DNA of 64,000 nt from positions 146,799,962 through 146,863,961 of the forward strand of contig NC_061512.1 of the NCBI RefSeq assembly GCF_022539505.1, in the 5' to 3' direction. This document shows, in pieces, positions 1-11,355 of the stretch; the stretch's first letter is position 1, and every line of letters begins with the position of its first letter. Below the pieces are notes generated by a model. That model was given only the letters and a program-made list of their open reading frames with translations, ran no database searches and had not been told where the DNA came from. This DNA is from Lolium rigidum (taxonomy: Eukaryota; Streptophyta; Magnoliopsida; Poales; Poaceae). Both the position numbers and the translations under genes were made by a program.

Positions 1-717
1 AAGTTCTAAGGTTGCGTTGTCGTTGTTGCCACTAGGGATAAAACATTGATGCTATGTCCGAGGATGTAGTTATTGATTACATTACGCACCATACTTAATT
101 CAATTGTCCGTTGTTAGCAACTTAATACCGGAAGGGGTTCGGACGATAACCTCGAAGGTGGACTTTTTAGGCATAGATGCAGTTGGATGGCGGTCTATGT
201 ACTTTGTCGTAATGCCCAATTAAATCTCACTATACTTATCATGACATGTATGTGCATTGTTATGCCCTCTCTATTTGTCAATTGCCCGACCGTAATTTGT
301 TCACCCAACATGCTTTTATCTTATGGGAGAGACACCTCTAGTGAACTGTGGACCCCGGTCCATTCTTTAATACTGAAATACAAATCTGCTGCAATACTTG
401 TTTTACTATTTTCTCTCGCAAACAATCATCTTCCACACAATACGGTTAATCCTTTGTTACAGCAAGCCGGTGAGATTGACAACCTCACCGTTTCGTTGGG
501 GCAAAGTACTTTGGTTGTGTTGTGCGGGTTCCACGTTGGCACCGGAATCCCCGGTGTTGCGCCGCACTACATCCCGCCGCCATCAACCTTCAACGTGCTT
601 CTTGGCTCCTCCCGGTTCGACAAACCTTGGTTTCTTTCCGAGGGAAAACTTGCTCGCTGTGCGCATCATACCTTCCTCTTGGGGTTCCCCAACGAACGTG
701 TGAAATACATGCCATCA
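1..717 (+). mobile_element. 5' LTR (partial) of non-autonomous Gypsy element 1
   Basis: This segment repeats at 5124-5836 with only scattered differences, and the second copy lies at the 3' end of the same element, so this is the downstream part of the 5' LTR. The window starts inside it. It ends in ...GCCATCA at 717, just before a tRNA-Asp-type primer site. Open frames such as the 225-codon one from 187 are LTR sequence, not genes. Confidence 0.85.
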
Positions 718-728
718 AGCATATTTTC

Positions 729-746
729 TGGCGCCGTTGCCGGGGA
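729..746 (+). other. Primer binding site, tRNA-Asp type
   Basis: TGGCGCCGTTGCCGGG is complementary to the 3' end of plant tRNA-Asp. It lies 11 bp after the LTR end, which fixes the LTR boundary and the plus orientation of element 1. This primer type is usual in the Sabrina/WHAM group of Triticeae Gypsy elements. Confidence 0.8.
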
Positions 747-982
747 GATCAAGACACGCTGCAAGGGGAGTCTCCACTTCTCAACCTCTTTACTTTGTTT
801 TTGTCTTGCTTTATTTTATTTACTACTTTGTTTGCTGCATTATATCAAAACACAAAAAAATTAGTTGCTAGCTTTACTTTATTTACTTGTCTTGCACTCT
901 ATATCAAAAACACAAAAAAAATTAGTTACTTGTTTTACTTTACTTAATATCATGCATGTTTTTATTTCACTAGTTAAGCATA

Positions 983-1561
983 ATGGAAAACAACAAAAAT
1001 ATGAGAGATCTTTATGAACTTTATCTTGAATTAGGACATGATGTGTTTGAAGAGAGAATTAAAAAATCCATGGAACTTTATATGCATGCTAATGGGAATG
1101 TTATTACTATGGATGCTTTGAACACCATTGTTGCTAATGCTATGGAAAATTCTAAGCTTGGGGAAGCTGGCTCCGATGAGCATGATCTTTTTAGTCCCCC
1201 AAGCATTGAGGAGAAAATTTTCTTTTATGATTACAATATGCCTCCTATATATGATGATAGCCACTTTGTTGAATTTGCTCCCACTACAACTAATAAAATT
1301 GATTATGCTTACGTGGAGAGTAATAATTTTATGCATGAGACTCATGATAAGAATGCTTTATGTGATAGTTACATTGTTGAGTTTGCTCATGATGCTACTG
1401 AAAATTATTATGAGAGAGGAAAATATGGTTGTAGAAATTTTCATGTTACTAAAACACCTCTCTATGTGCTTGAAATTTTTGAAGCTACACTTGTTTTATC
1501 TTCCTATGCTTGTTACTTTGCTCTTCATGAACTTGTTTATTTACAAGATTCCTATGCATAG
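983..1561 (+). CDS. Gag-like ORF of non-autonomous Gypsy element 1 (192 aa)
   Basis: The ATG at 983 opens an uninterrupted 192-codon frame beginning MENNKNMRDLYELYLELGH. It is acidic and rich in Asn, Tyr and Glu. I see no zinc knuckle, protease, reverse transcriptase or integrase motif in it or anywhere else in the 3.5-kb internal region. Its position straight after the primer site is that of gag, and short ORFs of this type are typical of non-autonomous relatives of Sabrina/WHAM elements. Such elements must borrow enzymes from autonomous partners. Being intact suggests fairly recent mobility or selection, but the function is inferred from position only. Confidence 0.6.
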   Translation: MENNKNMRDLYELYLELGHDVFEERIKKSMELYMHANGNVITMDALNTIVANAMENSKLGEAGSDEHDLFSPPSIEEKIFFYDYNMPPIYDDSHFVEFAPTTTNKIDYAYVESNNFMHETHDKNALCDSYIVEFAHDATENYYERGKYGCRNFHVTKTPLYVLEIFEATLVLSSYACYFALHELVYLQDSYA

Positions 1562-4224
1562 GAAGCATTTTAGACTTAAATGTGTTTTGAATTTGCCTCT
1601 TGATGCTCTCTTTTTCTTCAAATACTATTTCTTGCGGGTGCATCATTAAAATTGCTTGAGCCCATCTTAATGGCTATAAAGAAAGAACTTCTTGGGAGAT
1701 AACCCATGTGTTATTTTGCTACAGTACTTGGTTTTTATTTTGTGTCTTGGAAGTTGTTTACTACTGTAGCAACCTCTCCTTATCTTAGTTTTATGTTTTG
1801 TTGTGCCAAGTAAAGTCTTTGATAGTAAAGTAAGTACTAGATTTGGATTACTGCGCAGTTCCAGATTTCTTTGCTGTCACGAATCTGGGTCTACCTCCCT
1901 GTAGGTAGCTCAGAAATATAAGCCAATTTACGTGCATGATCCTCAGATATGTAGGCAACTTTCATTCAATTTGGGCATTTTCATTTGAGCAAGTCTGGTG
2001 CCCTAATAAAATCCATCTTTACGGACTGCTCTGTTTTGACAGATTCTGCCTTTTTATTTCGCATTGCCTCTTTTGCTATGTTGGATGAATTTCTTTGATT
2101 CATTAATGTCCAATAGCTTTATGCAATGTCCAGAAGTATTAAGAATGATTGTGTCACCTCTGAACATGTGAATTTTTATTGTGCACTAACCCTCTAATGA
2201 GTTGTTTCGAGTTTGGTGTGGAGGAAGTTTTCAAGGATCAAGAGAGGAGTATGATGCAATATGATCAAGGAGAGTGAAAGCTCTAAGCTTGGGGATGCCC
2301 CGGTGGTTCACCCCTGCATATTCTAAGAAGACTCAAGCGTCTAAGCTTGGGGATGCCCAAGGCATCCCCTTCTTCATCGACAACATTATCGGGTTCCTCC
2401 CCTGAAACTATATTTTTATTCTCGTCACATCTTATGCACTTTGCTTGGAGCGTCGGTTTGTTTTTGTTTTTTGTTTTGTTTGAATAAAATGGATCCTAGC
2501 ATTCACTTTATGGGAGAGAGACACGCTCCGCTGTAGCATATGGACAAATATGTCCTTAGGCTCTACTCATAGTATTCATGGCGAAGTTTCTTCTTCGTTA
2601 AATTGTTATATGGTTGGAATTGGAAAATGCTACATGTAGTAACTCTAAAATGTCTTGGATAATTTGATACTTGGCAATTGTTGTGCTCATGTTTAAGCTC
2701 TTGCATCATATACTTTGCACCCATTAATGAAGAAACACTTAGAGCTTGCTAATTTGGTTTGCATATTTGGTTTCTCTAGAGTCTAGATAATATCTAGTAT
2801 TGAGTTTTGAACAACAAGGAAGACGGTGTAGAGTCTTATAATGTTTACAATATGTCTTTTATGTGAGTTTTGCTGCACCGTTCATCCTTGTGTTTGTTTC
2901 AAATAACCTTGCTAGCCTAAACCTTGTATCGAGAGGGAATACTTCTCATGCATCCAAAATACTTGAGCCAACCACTATGCCATTTGTGTCCACCATACCT
3001 ACCTACTACATGGTATTTATCCGCCATTCCAAAGTAAATTGCTTGAGTGCTACCTTTAAAATTCCATCATTCACCTTTGCAATATATAGCTCATGGGACA
3101 AATAGCTTAAAAACTATTGTGGTATTGAATATGTACTTATGCACTTTATCTCTTATTAAGTTGCTTGTTGTGCGATAACCATGCTTACGGGGACGCCATC
3201 AACTATTCTTTGTTGAATATCATGTGAGTTGCTATGCATGTCCGTCTTGTCCGAAGTAAGAGAGATCTACCACCTTAATGGTTGGAGCATGCATATTGTT
3301 AGAGAAGAACATTGGGCCGCTAACTAAAGCCATGATTCATGGTGGAAGTTTCAGTTTTGGACATATATCCTCAATCTCATATGAGAATAATAATTGTTGC
3401 CACATGCTTATGCATTAAAGAGGAGTCCATTATCTATTTTCCATGTTGTCCCGGTATGGATGTCTAAGTTGAGAATAATCAAAAGCGAGAAATCCAAAAT
3501 GCGAGCTTTCTCCTTAGACCTTTGTACAGGCGGCATGGAGGTACCCCATTGTGACACTTGGTTAAAACATGTGCATTGCAAAGATCCGGTAGTCCAAGCT
3601 AATTAGGACAAGGTGCGGGCACTATTAGTATACTATGCATGAGGCTTGCAACTTGTGAGATATAATTTACATAACTCATATGCTTTATTACTACCGTTGA
3701 CAAAATTGTTTCATGTTTTCAAAATAAAAGCTCTAGCACAAATATAGCAATCGATGCTTTCCTCTTTGAAGGACCATTCTCTCTACTTTTATGTTGAGTC
3801 GAGTTCACCTATCTCTCTCCACCTCAAGAAGCAAACACTTGTGTGAACTGTGCATTGATTCCTACATACTTGCATATTGCACTTGTTATATTACTCTATG
3901 TTGACAATTATCCATGAGATATACATGTTACAAGTTGAAAGCAACCGCTGAAACTTAATCTTCCTTTGTGTTGCTTCAATACCTTTACTTTGATTTATTG
4001 CTTTATGAGTTAACTCTTATGCAAGACTTATTGATGCTTGTCTTGAAGTACTATTCATGAAAAGTCTTTGCTTTATGATTCACTTGTTTACTCATGTCAT
4101 TACCATTGTTTTGATCGCTGCATTCACTACATATGTTTACAAATAGTATGATCAAGGTTATGATGGCATGTCACTTCAGAAATTATCTTTGTTATCGTTT
4201 TACACCGCTCGGGACGAGCGAGAA

Positions 4225-4240
4225 CTAAGCTTGGGGATGC
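4225..4240 (+). other. Polypurine tract region of Gypsy element 1
   Basis: CTAAGCTTGGGGATGC lies immediately before the 3' LTR start (TGATACGTC at 4242). The same string occurs twice more inside the element, near 2284 and 2342. Confidence 0.6.
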
Positions 4241-4241
4241 T

Positions 4242-5836
4242 TGATACGTCTCCGACGTATCGATAATTTCTTATGTTCTATGCCATATTATTGATGATAC
4301 CTACATGTTTTATGCACACTTTATGTCATATTCATGCATTTTACGGAACTAACCTATTAACAAGATGCCGAAGTGCCGATTCTGTTTTCTGCTGTTTTTG
4401 GTTTCGAAATCCTAGTAACGAAATATTCTCGGAATTGGACGAAACAAAGACCCGGGGTCCTATTTTGCCACGAACCTTCCGAGAAGACCGAAGAGCATAC
4501 GAAGTGGGGCCACGAGGTGGCCGGACCACAAGGCGGCGCGGCCAAGGGGGGCCCGCGCCGCCCTATGGTGTGGGCCCCTCGTCGGCCCTCCGACTCTGCC
4601 CTTCCGCCTACTTAAAGCCTTCGTCGCGAAACCCCCGAGGCGAAAAACCACGATACGAGAAAACCTTCCGGAGACGCCGCCGCCGCCAATCCCATCTCGG
4701 GGGATTCCGGAGATCTCCTCCGGCACCCTGCCGGAGAGGGGATTCATCTCCCGGAGGACTCTACACCGCCATGGTCGCCTCCGGAGTGATGAGTGAGTAG
4801 CTCACCCCTGGACTATGGGTCCATAGCAGTAGCTAGATGGTTGTCTTCTCCTCATTGTGCTTCATTGTTTGATCTTGTGAGCTGCCTAACATGATCAAGA
4901 TCATCTATCTGTAATACTCTATGTTGTGTTTATCGGGATCCGATGGATAGAGAATACCATGTTATGTTAATTATCAAGTTATTACATATGTGTTGTTTAT
5001 GATCTTGCATGCTCTCCAGTTATTAGTAGAGGCTCGGCCAAGTTGATGCTAGTAACTCCAAGAGGGAGTATTTATGCTTGATAGTGGGTTCATGCCGCAT
5101 TGACACACGGGACGATGTGAGAAAGTTCTAAGGTTGTGTTGTCTTGTTGCCACTAGGGATAAAACATTGATGCTATGTCCGAGGATGTAGTTATTGATTA
5201 CATTACGCACCATACTTAATGCAATTGTCCGTTGTTAGCAACTTAATACTTGGAAGGGGTTCGGACGATAACCCGAAGGTGGACTTTTAGGCATAGATGC
5301 GGTTGGATGGCGGTCTATGTACTTTGTCGTAATGCCCAATTAAATCTCACTATACTTATCATGACATGTATGTGCATTGTTATGCCCTCTCTATTTGTCA
5401 ATTGCCCGACTGTAATTTGTTCACCCAACATGCTTTTATCTTATGGGAGAGACACCTCTAGTGAGCTGTGGACCCCGGTCCATTCTTTAATACTGAAATA
5501 CAAATCTGCTGCAATACTTGTTTTACTATTTTATCCGCAAACAATCATCTTCCACACAATACGGTTAATCCTTTGTTACAACAAGCCGGTGAGATTGACA
5601 ACCTCACTTGTTTCGTTGGGGCAAAGTACTTTGGTTGTGTTGTGCAGGTTCCACGTTGGCGCCGGAATCCCTGGTGTTGCGCCGCACTACATCCCGCCGC
5701 CATCAACCTTCAACGTGCTTCTTGGCTCCTCCTGGTTCGATAAACCTTGGTTTCTTTCTGCGGGAAAACTTGCTGCTGTGCGCATCATACCTTCCTCTTG
5801 GGGTTCCCCAACGAACGTGTGAAATTCACGCCATCA
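4242..5836 (+). mobile_element. 3' LTR of Gypsy element 1 (1595 bp)
   Basis: It starts TGATACGTCTCC and ends GCCATCA. The last 713 bp match 1-717. The 5' flank lies outside the window, so no target duplication can be checked. The sequence after 5836 belongs to the internal region of element X, into which this element inserted. Confidence 0.85.
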
Positions 5837-6341
5837 GGGAGACCCTGGAACGACGGCGGACGAAGTTCTCCGTGTGGGTGGTCGCCGGAGTTTAGATCTG
5901 GCGGGCGGCGCTACGCGAGGAAGAAGATGAAGTAGGAGGAGCGGTGAAAGAATGGGAAAGTTACTGCGCGCGGGGGTATTTGTAGACCTCGCGCGGAGAT
6001 TCGCGTTTCGGATCCGACGGTGGAAACTGAACGGTCGCGCCGTTGGATGCGTGACACGTGTCTTAGGTTAAAAGCGGTAAAACGACGTGGAGGTAACTTG
6101 ACTGCGCGCTCCCGAAATTTCCGGCTAAAGATTCGCATCTCCGAAAATTTAGCGGGAAAAGAGGAAGTTGTGCGCAGGATAAGTGGAATATCTGCTACAT
6201 TGCCGTTACTAAAGAAAAGATGATTTCCGAGAAGATGGCATCGGAAAACAAGTAAAATTTAGAAGCTCTTCAAGATTCTCTTCGGAACCGAGTTGATTGA
6301 AGTCGGAGGAATGATGAATCTCGGAGAACTTCGGGGGCTAC
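5837..6341 (+). mobile_element. Remnant internal 3' end of LTR element X
   Basis: This GC-rich, non-coding stretch ends in CTTCGGGGGCTAC, a purine-rich tract directly before an LTR start. That is the usual 3' end of a Gypsy internal region read on the plus strand. The upstream part of X is displaced by Gypsy element 1. Confidence 0.6.
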
Positions 6342-6900
6342 TGTTGAGGGTATACTTTATGGGTATATCAACGGCATGGCCTAGATCCGGAAAGCCCGAG
6401 TGGCCCACAGATGGTGATGTGGCATGTGGCCCATCGGGCGGCCCAGTTGCTGTAGATCCTGAAGGATGAAGTCCAGCCCAGGAACGAGGAGCCGGATCCT
6501 AACCGACCTACGGAGGAGGCCGGATCGGTGAAGGCCCATGAAGTATCCGGATCCAGCACGGCCTTAATGGAAGGCGGATCCTTGACGTACACGGCAAGAT
6601 ATTGTACCGTAGTTAGGCAACTTGTATTCTGGCTAGGACTCTCCATGTAAACCCTAGATCCGTGCGTCTTTATAAGACGGATCCCGGGAGCCCTAGAGGC
6701 ACAACCACAACTCATTGTAACAACGCGAAAGCGCCCAGATAATTCCAGACAAGCAGCAGTAGGCCCTGTCTTCGAGCAGGTGTTCCGAAGCTGGGTAAAT
6801 CGCGTACCACCGTCCCGAGGACTCTCCGCCCTATGGCCCCTACTTCTTCTCCCCTCCATGAGGATCCCTCCTCTGGAGTACCGTCGGATAGGCAACGACA
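6342..6900 (+). mobile_element. 3' LTR of element X (559 bp)
   Basis: It begins TGTTGAGGGTATACTTTATG and ends GGCAACGACA, so it has TG...CA ends. It is followed by TTGTC (6901-6905), which matches, as the reverse complement GACAA, the 5 bp at 14750-14754 next to the remnant of X's other LTR. The pair is the target duplication of X inside the Copia element. Confidence 0.75.
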
Positions 6901-6905
6901 TTGTC

Positions 6906-9900
6906 CTTTAGTCCCACAATATGGTTTCCCTTGTGGAGACTTTGACATGGGCCAAGCGGCGATGCCACAACCAACCCACATCCGCCTTTCCGAATAAGCA
7001 CATCACATTTGTAGTGGTTTTCCCCGAAAAGTCAACCACATACAAGTTGTTTTCGATGTACCCAACGAAAGCGACTTTTAGAGTCTTGCTCCACAAGAGA
7101 ACCACAATATCAATATCAGTGAAGACGGCGAAACCCATCTTGCCTAGGGCATGAACGGACAATAAATTGTAACCAAGATTCTTGACAAGCATGACGTCCA
7201 AAAGAGTAATGTTGTGTACAACCACAACCTTGCCAAGACCCAATACCTCGGATTTGGAGTTGTTGCCGAATGTAACGGTCCACATGTCCAAGTTAGGCCT
7301 CAACTCCGTAACGAGGTCCTTGCCGCCGGTCATATGACTTGTGCAACCACTATCAAGCACCCATTTTGATCCTCCGGCGGCATAGTCCTACATGAGATCA
7401 ACTCTTTTGTTAGTAACAAGGGTCTTAGGAACCCAAATATACCACGCAATATAACCATCATATGGACCAACATATTTAGCATAGACATCTCCATAGTAAT
7501 CACGGAATAGCACATAATGAGGGTTATATTTCCACGCAAAATTATTATGAGTGGTATTGTCCCTAGTGACATCACCACCCACAACATTTTTCTCCTTTGC
7601 TTGCGCGGGCATGGCCTTCTTGTTCTTGCTTGTGTTAATCCCATATCCAATCCCCTCCTTCCCATTGTTTGATCTTTGATTGCTCAAAAGATCATCCAAA
7701 TTTTTCTCACCTTTGGGAGGAAAGGACTTAGCAAAATTGGGCTTCAACCTAGTGTTCTCCTTAATAACATTCACATGATCACAAGAAGAAGAAGAAGAAC
7801 TAGGCATATCATTGTTAGTTAATTGAATTTGAAGTTGCTCATGTGACTTGGTAAGGGTAGATAATTCACTTTCCAAGGCCTTGTGAGTCTTTTCAAGTTT
7901 CTCTAACTCCTTAGTTAGTTTACCATGACCAAAACCAAATTCAACTTTTTTACTTTTTAAGCACATTAGATAAGGCAATAGCATGATCACGCTCTTTAGT
8001 GAGGTTGGATAAGGTTTCATTGTGAATTTCCTCAATGGAAGACAACTTTTCCTCTAAAGCTTCTCTAAGCTCTTGTTCTTCCCCAAGAGCTTGAGATAAC
8101 GCACCAATCTCATCGACATTTTCTCTCTCAAATCTCTCCTTGAGATCAAGGAGATCATTGGCATGTGCAAGCCTATCCAAGATAACTTGGACATGCTTTC
8201 TGGTTCACCTTGCAAGTTAGAGATAAATTCATCCAAGCTAATAATTTCTCTCTTTATCTTGAGACTCTCAACATCACATTCCGAAATAATAGTCTTGGAG
8301 GTGTGTTTGGATGAAGTAGTTACCTCGGAGGTCTTGGCCATGAGGCACTTGTTGAGGTTGAATGAGAGGTCCTCATTGGGAGATTTGAATAGAGATGACA
8401 TAGGGGTAGAGGCACTAGAGGCCTTTTCACTTAATGTGTCTTCGTGAGCATCTTCTTCATCTCCGGAAGTGAGAGCATGAGAGGCCTTGACCATGAAACA
8501 TCTTGCATTGTTGGAGGAGTCCTCATTGGTAGATTCAAAGAGAGATGATGAAGGTGTGGAAGTGATAGAAATAGCGGCCACCTCACTTCTTGAGTCATCT
8601 TTGTCATCGTCTCCTTCTTCTCCGGAAGAGTACTCCTCATGGGCAATCAACACATACTTTGATGGCTTCTTGGAAGTGTCATAGCCACTCTTCTTGACAA
8701 AGGGCTTCTTGCGTGGAGCCTTTGACTTTGTCCTTAAGGATGATTTTTCCACCATGATCTTCTCTATTCTCATATGGTCACTCGACAATGAAGTGATCTT
8801 GATTGCCACAATTGTAGCAAGTTCTAACTCTTGGGCCCTTAGAATCTCCTCTTTGGTTTCCCTTTAACTTATACTTGGAAGGGTCTCTCCAAAAGGATTT
8901 AGTGAGAAGAGCAATGTGACCATGTAAATCACGTTTGAGTTCTTCGGAGTGCCCTTCATACTTAGTTTCCCTCAATTCATCTTCATCCTCAACACACACA
9001 TGTGCCTTCAATGCTAAGTTTTCACTTCTCTTCATCCCAATGGCCCGAGCACGACTATCAACGACAATCTTTGACTCAGCTTTGAAAACATCCATTTCTT
9101 GCATGACATCATTGGAGGTCATTTGCTCAAAGTTGTGCTTGTTCTTGAGAATCCTTAGATCGGCTGGTTCAAAGGGCAATAGAGCATTGATGTACTTCCT
9201 CTTGATCCAATCATCATCAACATAAGTGGCACCAAGATCCCAAAAGGAGATAGCAAGAGCCTTGAGACGGCGGTACATATCCCGACGATGATGTTCACCA
9301 TCTTCCATGTAGAGACCTTCGGCTTTATTGCTAACCTCTTGGAACTTAATTTGGCTCATGCTTGAGCTTCGAAGGAATACTTCGGCGACAATATCCCAAG
9401 CATCCTTGGCGGTTGTTGCTTTCTCGATGTAGGGTCTATCATCCTCACTAACGGCTTGTTGAATCATATATAAGGTGGTGGCGTTGAGTTGGCAATCAAC
9501 CACTTCCCTACGATACAAACCATTAGGATTGTGAGGCTTTTATCCTTCAACAACAATTCTCCATAGTTTAATAGATGAGGAATTTAAATAAGACTTCATC
9601 TTGGTTTGCCATAAAGAAAAAGCATAAGGATTAAGTGACGGTGGATCTCCTCGTGGATTAATGCGAGGGTGAGGAATGGGAGGATCCGGAGAATACACTA
9701 GCAGAGGAGCAACCGTCGAGTACACTCCGGTGGCATTAGGATCTAACTTGGGAAGAGACTCACCACTAGCCTCTCCATCCTTGGTTTCGGCCTCCGTAGA
9801 GGCACCAAGGGAGGTTTTATCAACAATAGGAGTGACAACCTCAGTAGTGGTGGTAGGAGGGATAGGAGGTTTATTGGCTTGCATAAAGCTCATCATCATC

Positions 9901-9995
9901 TCCCTTAATTCACTTATAGAGTCATTCATCGAGGAGATTGACGATTTCAATTCCTCGATGTCTTCCATGGATGCGGGCTCCCCCTCATCGGCCAT
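6906..9995 (-). pseudogene. Copia (SIRE/Maximus-like) gag-protease remnant, 5' half
   Basis: On the minus strand the gag starts at 9995 (MADEGEPASMEDIEELK) and continues in shifted frames at 9518-8778 and 8809-8054. Frame 9518-8778 ends with a CCHC zinc-knuckle start (CYNCGNQDHF). A serine/lysine-rich linker with coiled-coil character follows. Frame 7360-6908 carries the aspartic protease motif (DSGCTSHM) and the GAG-pre-integrase HH segment (WHRRLAHV). Several frameshifts and stops break the reading frame, so no polyprotein can be made. Coding stops at 6901-6905, where element X inserted. The next residues of the integrase zinc finger are found at 14755 on the other strand. Confidence 0.85.
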
Positions 9996-10034
9996 ACTCT
10001 CTTAGGCGGTAAAGCCCGAAAAAGAGCCGAGGCT

Positions 10035-10045
10035 CTCTGATACCA
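10035..10045 (-). other. Primer binding site, initiator tRNA-Met
   Basis: On the minus strand TGGTATCAGAG lies 2 bp after the LTR end, complementary to the 3' end of tRNA-iMet, the standard Copia primer. It shows that 10048-11355 is the 5' LTR of a minus-strand element. Confidence 0.85.
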
Positions 10046-10047
10046 AT

Positions 10048-11355
10048 TGAAAGGATCGTATGACACCTAGAGGGGGGGTGAATAGGTGTAATCTCAAATT
10101 TTAATACTTTTTCAAATTAGGCTTGACACAAAGGTAAATTCTCTAGATATGCAACTAAGTGAATTCACCTATATGATAAGATAACAAGCAAGGATACAAT
10201 ATACACGTAGTAAAGGCGGTGAGAGGATAGAGGTAACCGATGTGGAGCACACGGAGAGACGATGATATGATTCCCGTAGTTCATTTCCTTTGCAAGAAGG
10301 TACGTCTACATTCGGAGGGGTGTGGTGACACGAAGTCCAACCAACGCCACGAAGGCTCACCCTATTCTCCTGTGAGCAACGCCACAAAGGCCTAGCCCAC
10401 GCTCCACTAAGTGGTTGCCTTGAGGTCGCAACCGGCACCTTTACACGAAGCTTGGGGCACACATCCACAACCAAATTGGAGGCTCCCAAGATGTAACCAC
10501 GAAGCTTTACACGAAGAGTAGCTTCGAGGTCACCTCACAAAGATCCACTAAGAATGTTGATGAAACACAAATCCCTTTGGTGGAAGAGTAGATCTAGGTC
10601 ATCTCTAGCAAATCCTCAAGTATGGTGAAGTTTGAGTGGAGGAGTAGAGAGATCTAGGAAAAATGGAGGTCAACAATGGTGTCTCAGATTTTGGGGAAGA
10701 AGTGAGAGAGAGAACCCATGGAGAAGAAGCACTATAAATACTCCCCGAGGAGATCCTGCCGTTGGAGGGGGCTGAGCGGTAGTACCGGCCAGGTTGGGCC
10801 GGTACTACCAGCCGCAGTCGACGGCGCGGGCGAACCGGGGCAGGCCACGTGGCCAGGGTGGGCCTAGAGCGTGGCCAGGGCGGGCCAGCGGGAGGCCGCC
10901 ACGAGGCCAAGTCGGCCAGGCAGCGCGGGCCGGGAGGGGGTAGGCCGGAGCCTCCGGCCAAGGTACCGGCCGGGGTACCGCTGGACCTCCCCAACGCCCT
11001 GGAACCAAACGGTGGCAAACAGCCTATATCCAGTACCGCGGGTGGTACCTTGCCCGGAGGCTCCGACCGCAGGGTGGCCGGTGGTACCGCCCGCACCTCC
11101 GGCGGCGGCCACCCCTTCCTCTCTTTATTTCTTCTTCTCTTCTTCCATTTTGTTCTTCTTTCTTTTCTTTCTTTTCTCTTCCATTCTTTCTTCCAACAAT
11201 CAACCACATACGAATATCATTTGATCTTGCAAGCACTTCAACTTTTGGGCACACCGAGCATGTGACATCCTACAAATCTTATATACCGAAATTAGTCATA
11301 AATAAATATTGTCATCAACACCAAAACCACTTACAAAAAGAGATATGTTCTTTCA
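10048..11355 (-). mobile_element. 5' LTR of the SIRE/Maximus-like Copia element (1308 bp)
   Basis: This is the reverse complement of the LTR at 20791-22092. Read on the minus strand it starts TGAAAGAACATA and ends ACGATCCTTTCA. Its middle is very GC-rich and full of GGTAC/GGTAGTACC motifs. The outer flank (minus strand) is GGTCT, against AGTCT after the other LTR. Confidence 0.9.

Larger units (their letters stand above)
718..4241 (+). mobile_element. Internal region of non-autonomous Gypsy element 1
   Basis: The region runs from the primer site to the polypurine tract just before the 3' LTR. After the gag-like ORF, 1562-4241 has no coding capacity that I recognise. From about 1698 it matches 57154-59598 closely, except for a diverged middle section, so the non-coding part is conserved between two separate elements. 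It contains repeated AAGCTTGGGGATGC motifs and a strong hairpin at 2349-2369. There are no pol domains. Confidence 0.8.

Noticed and set aside
187..947. Overlapping open frames of 101-225 codons at the left edge
   Set aside because: They lie in the LTR, recur in altered form in the other LTR copy with frameshifts, and have no known domain.
10605..11265. ORFs of up to 200 codons in both strands of the Copia LTR
   Set aside because: GC-driven frames in an LTR, mirrored in the second LTR copy, with no domain.
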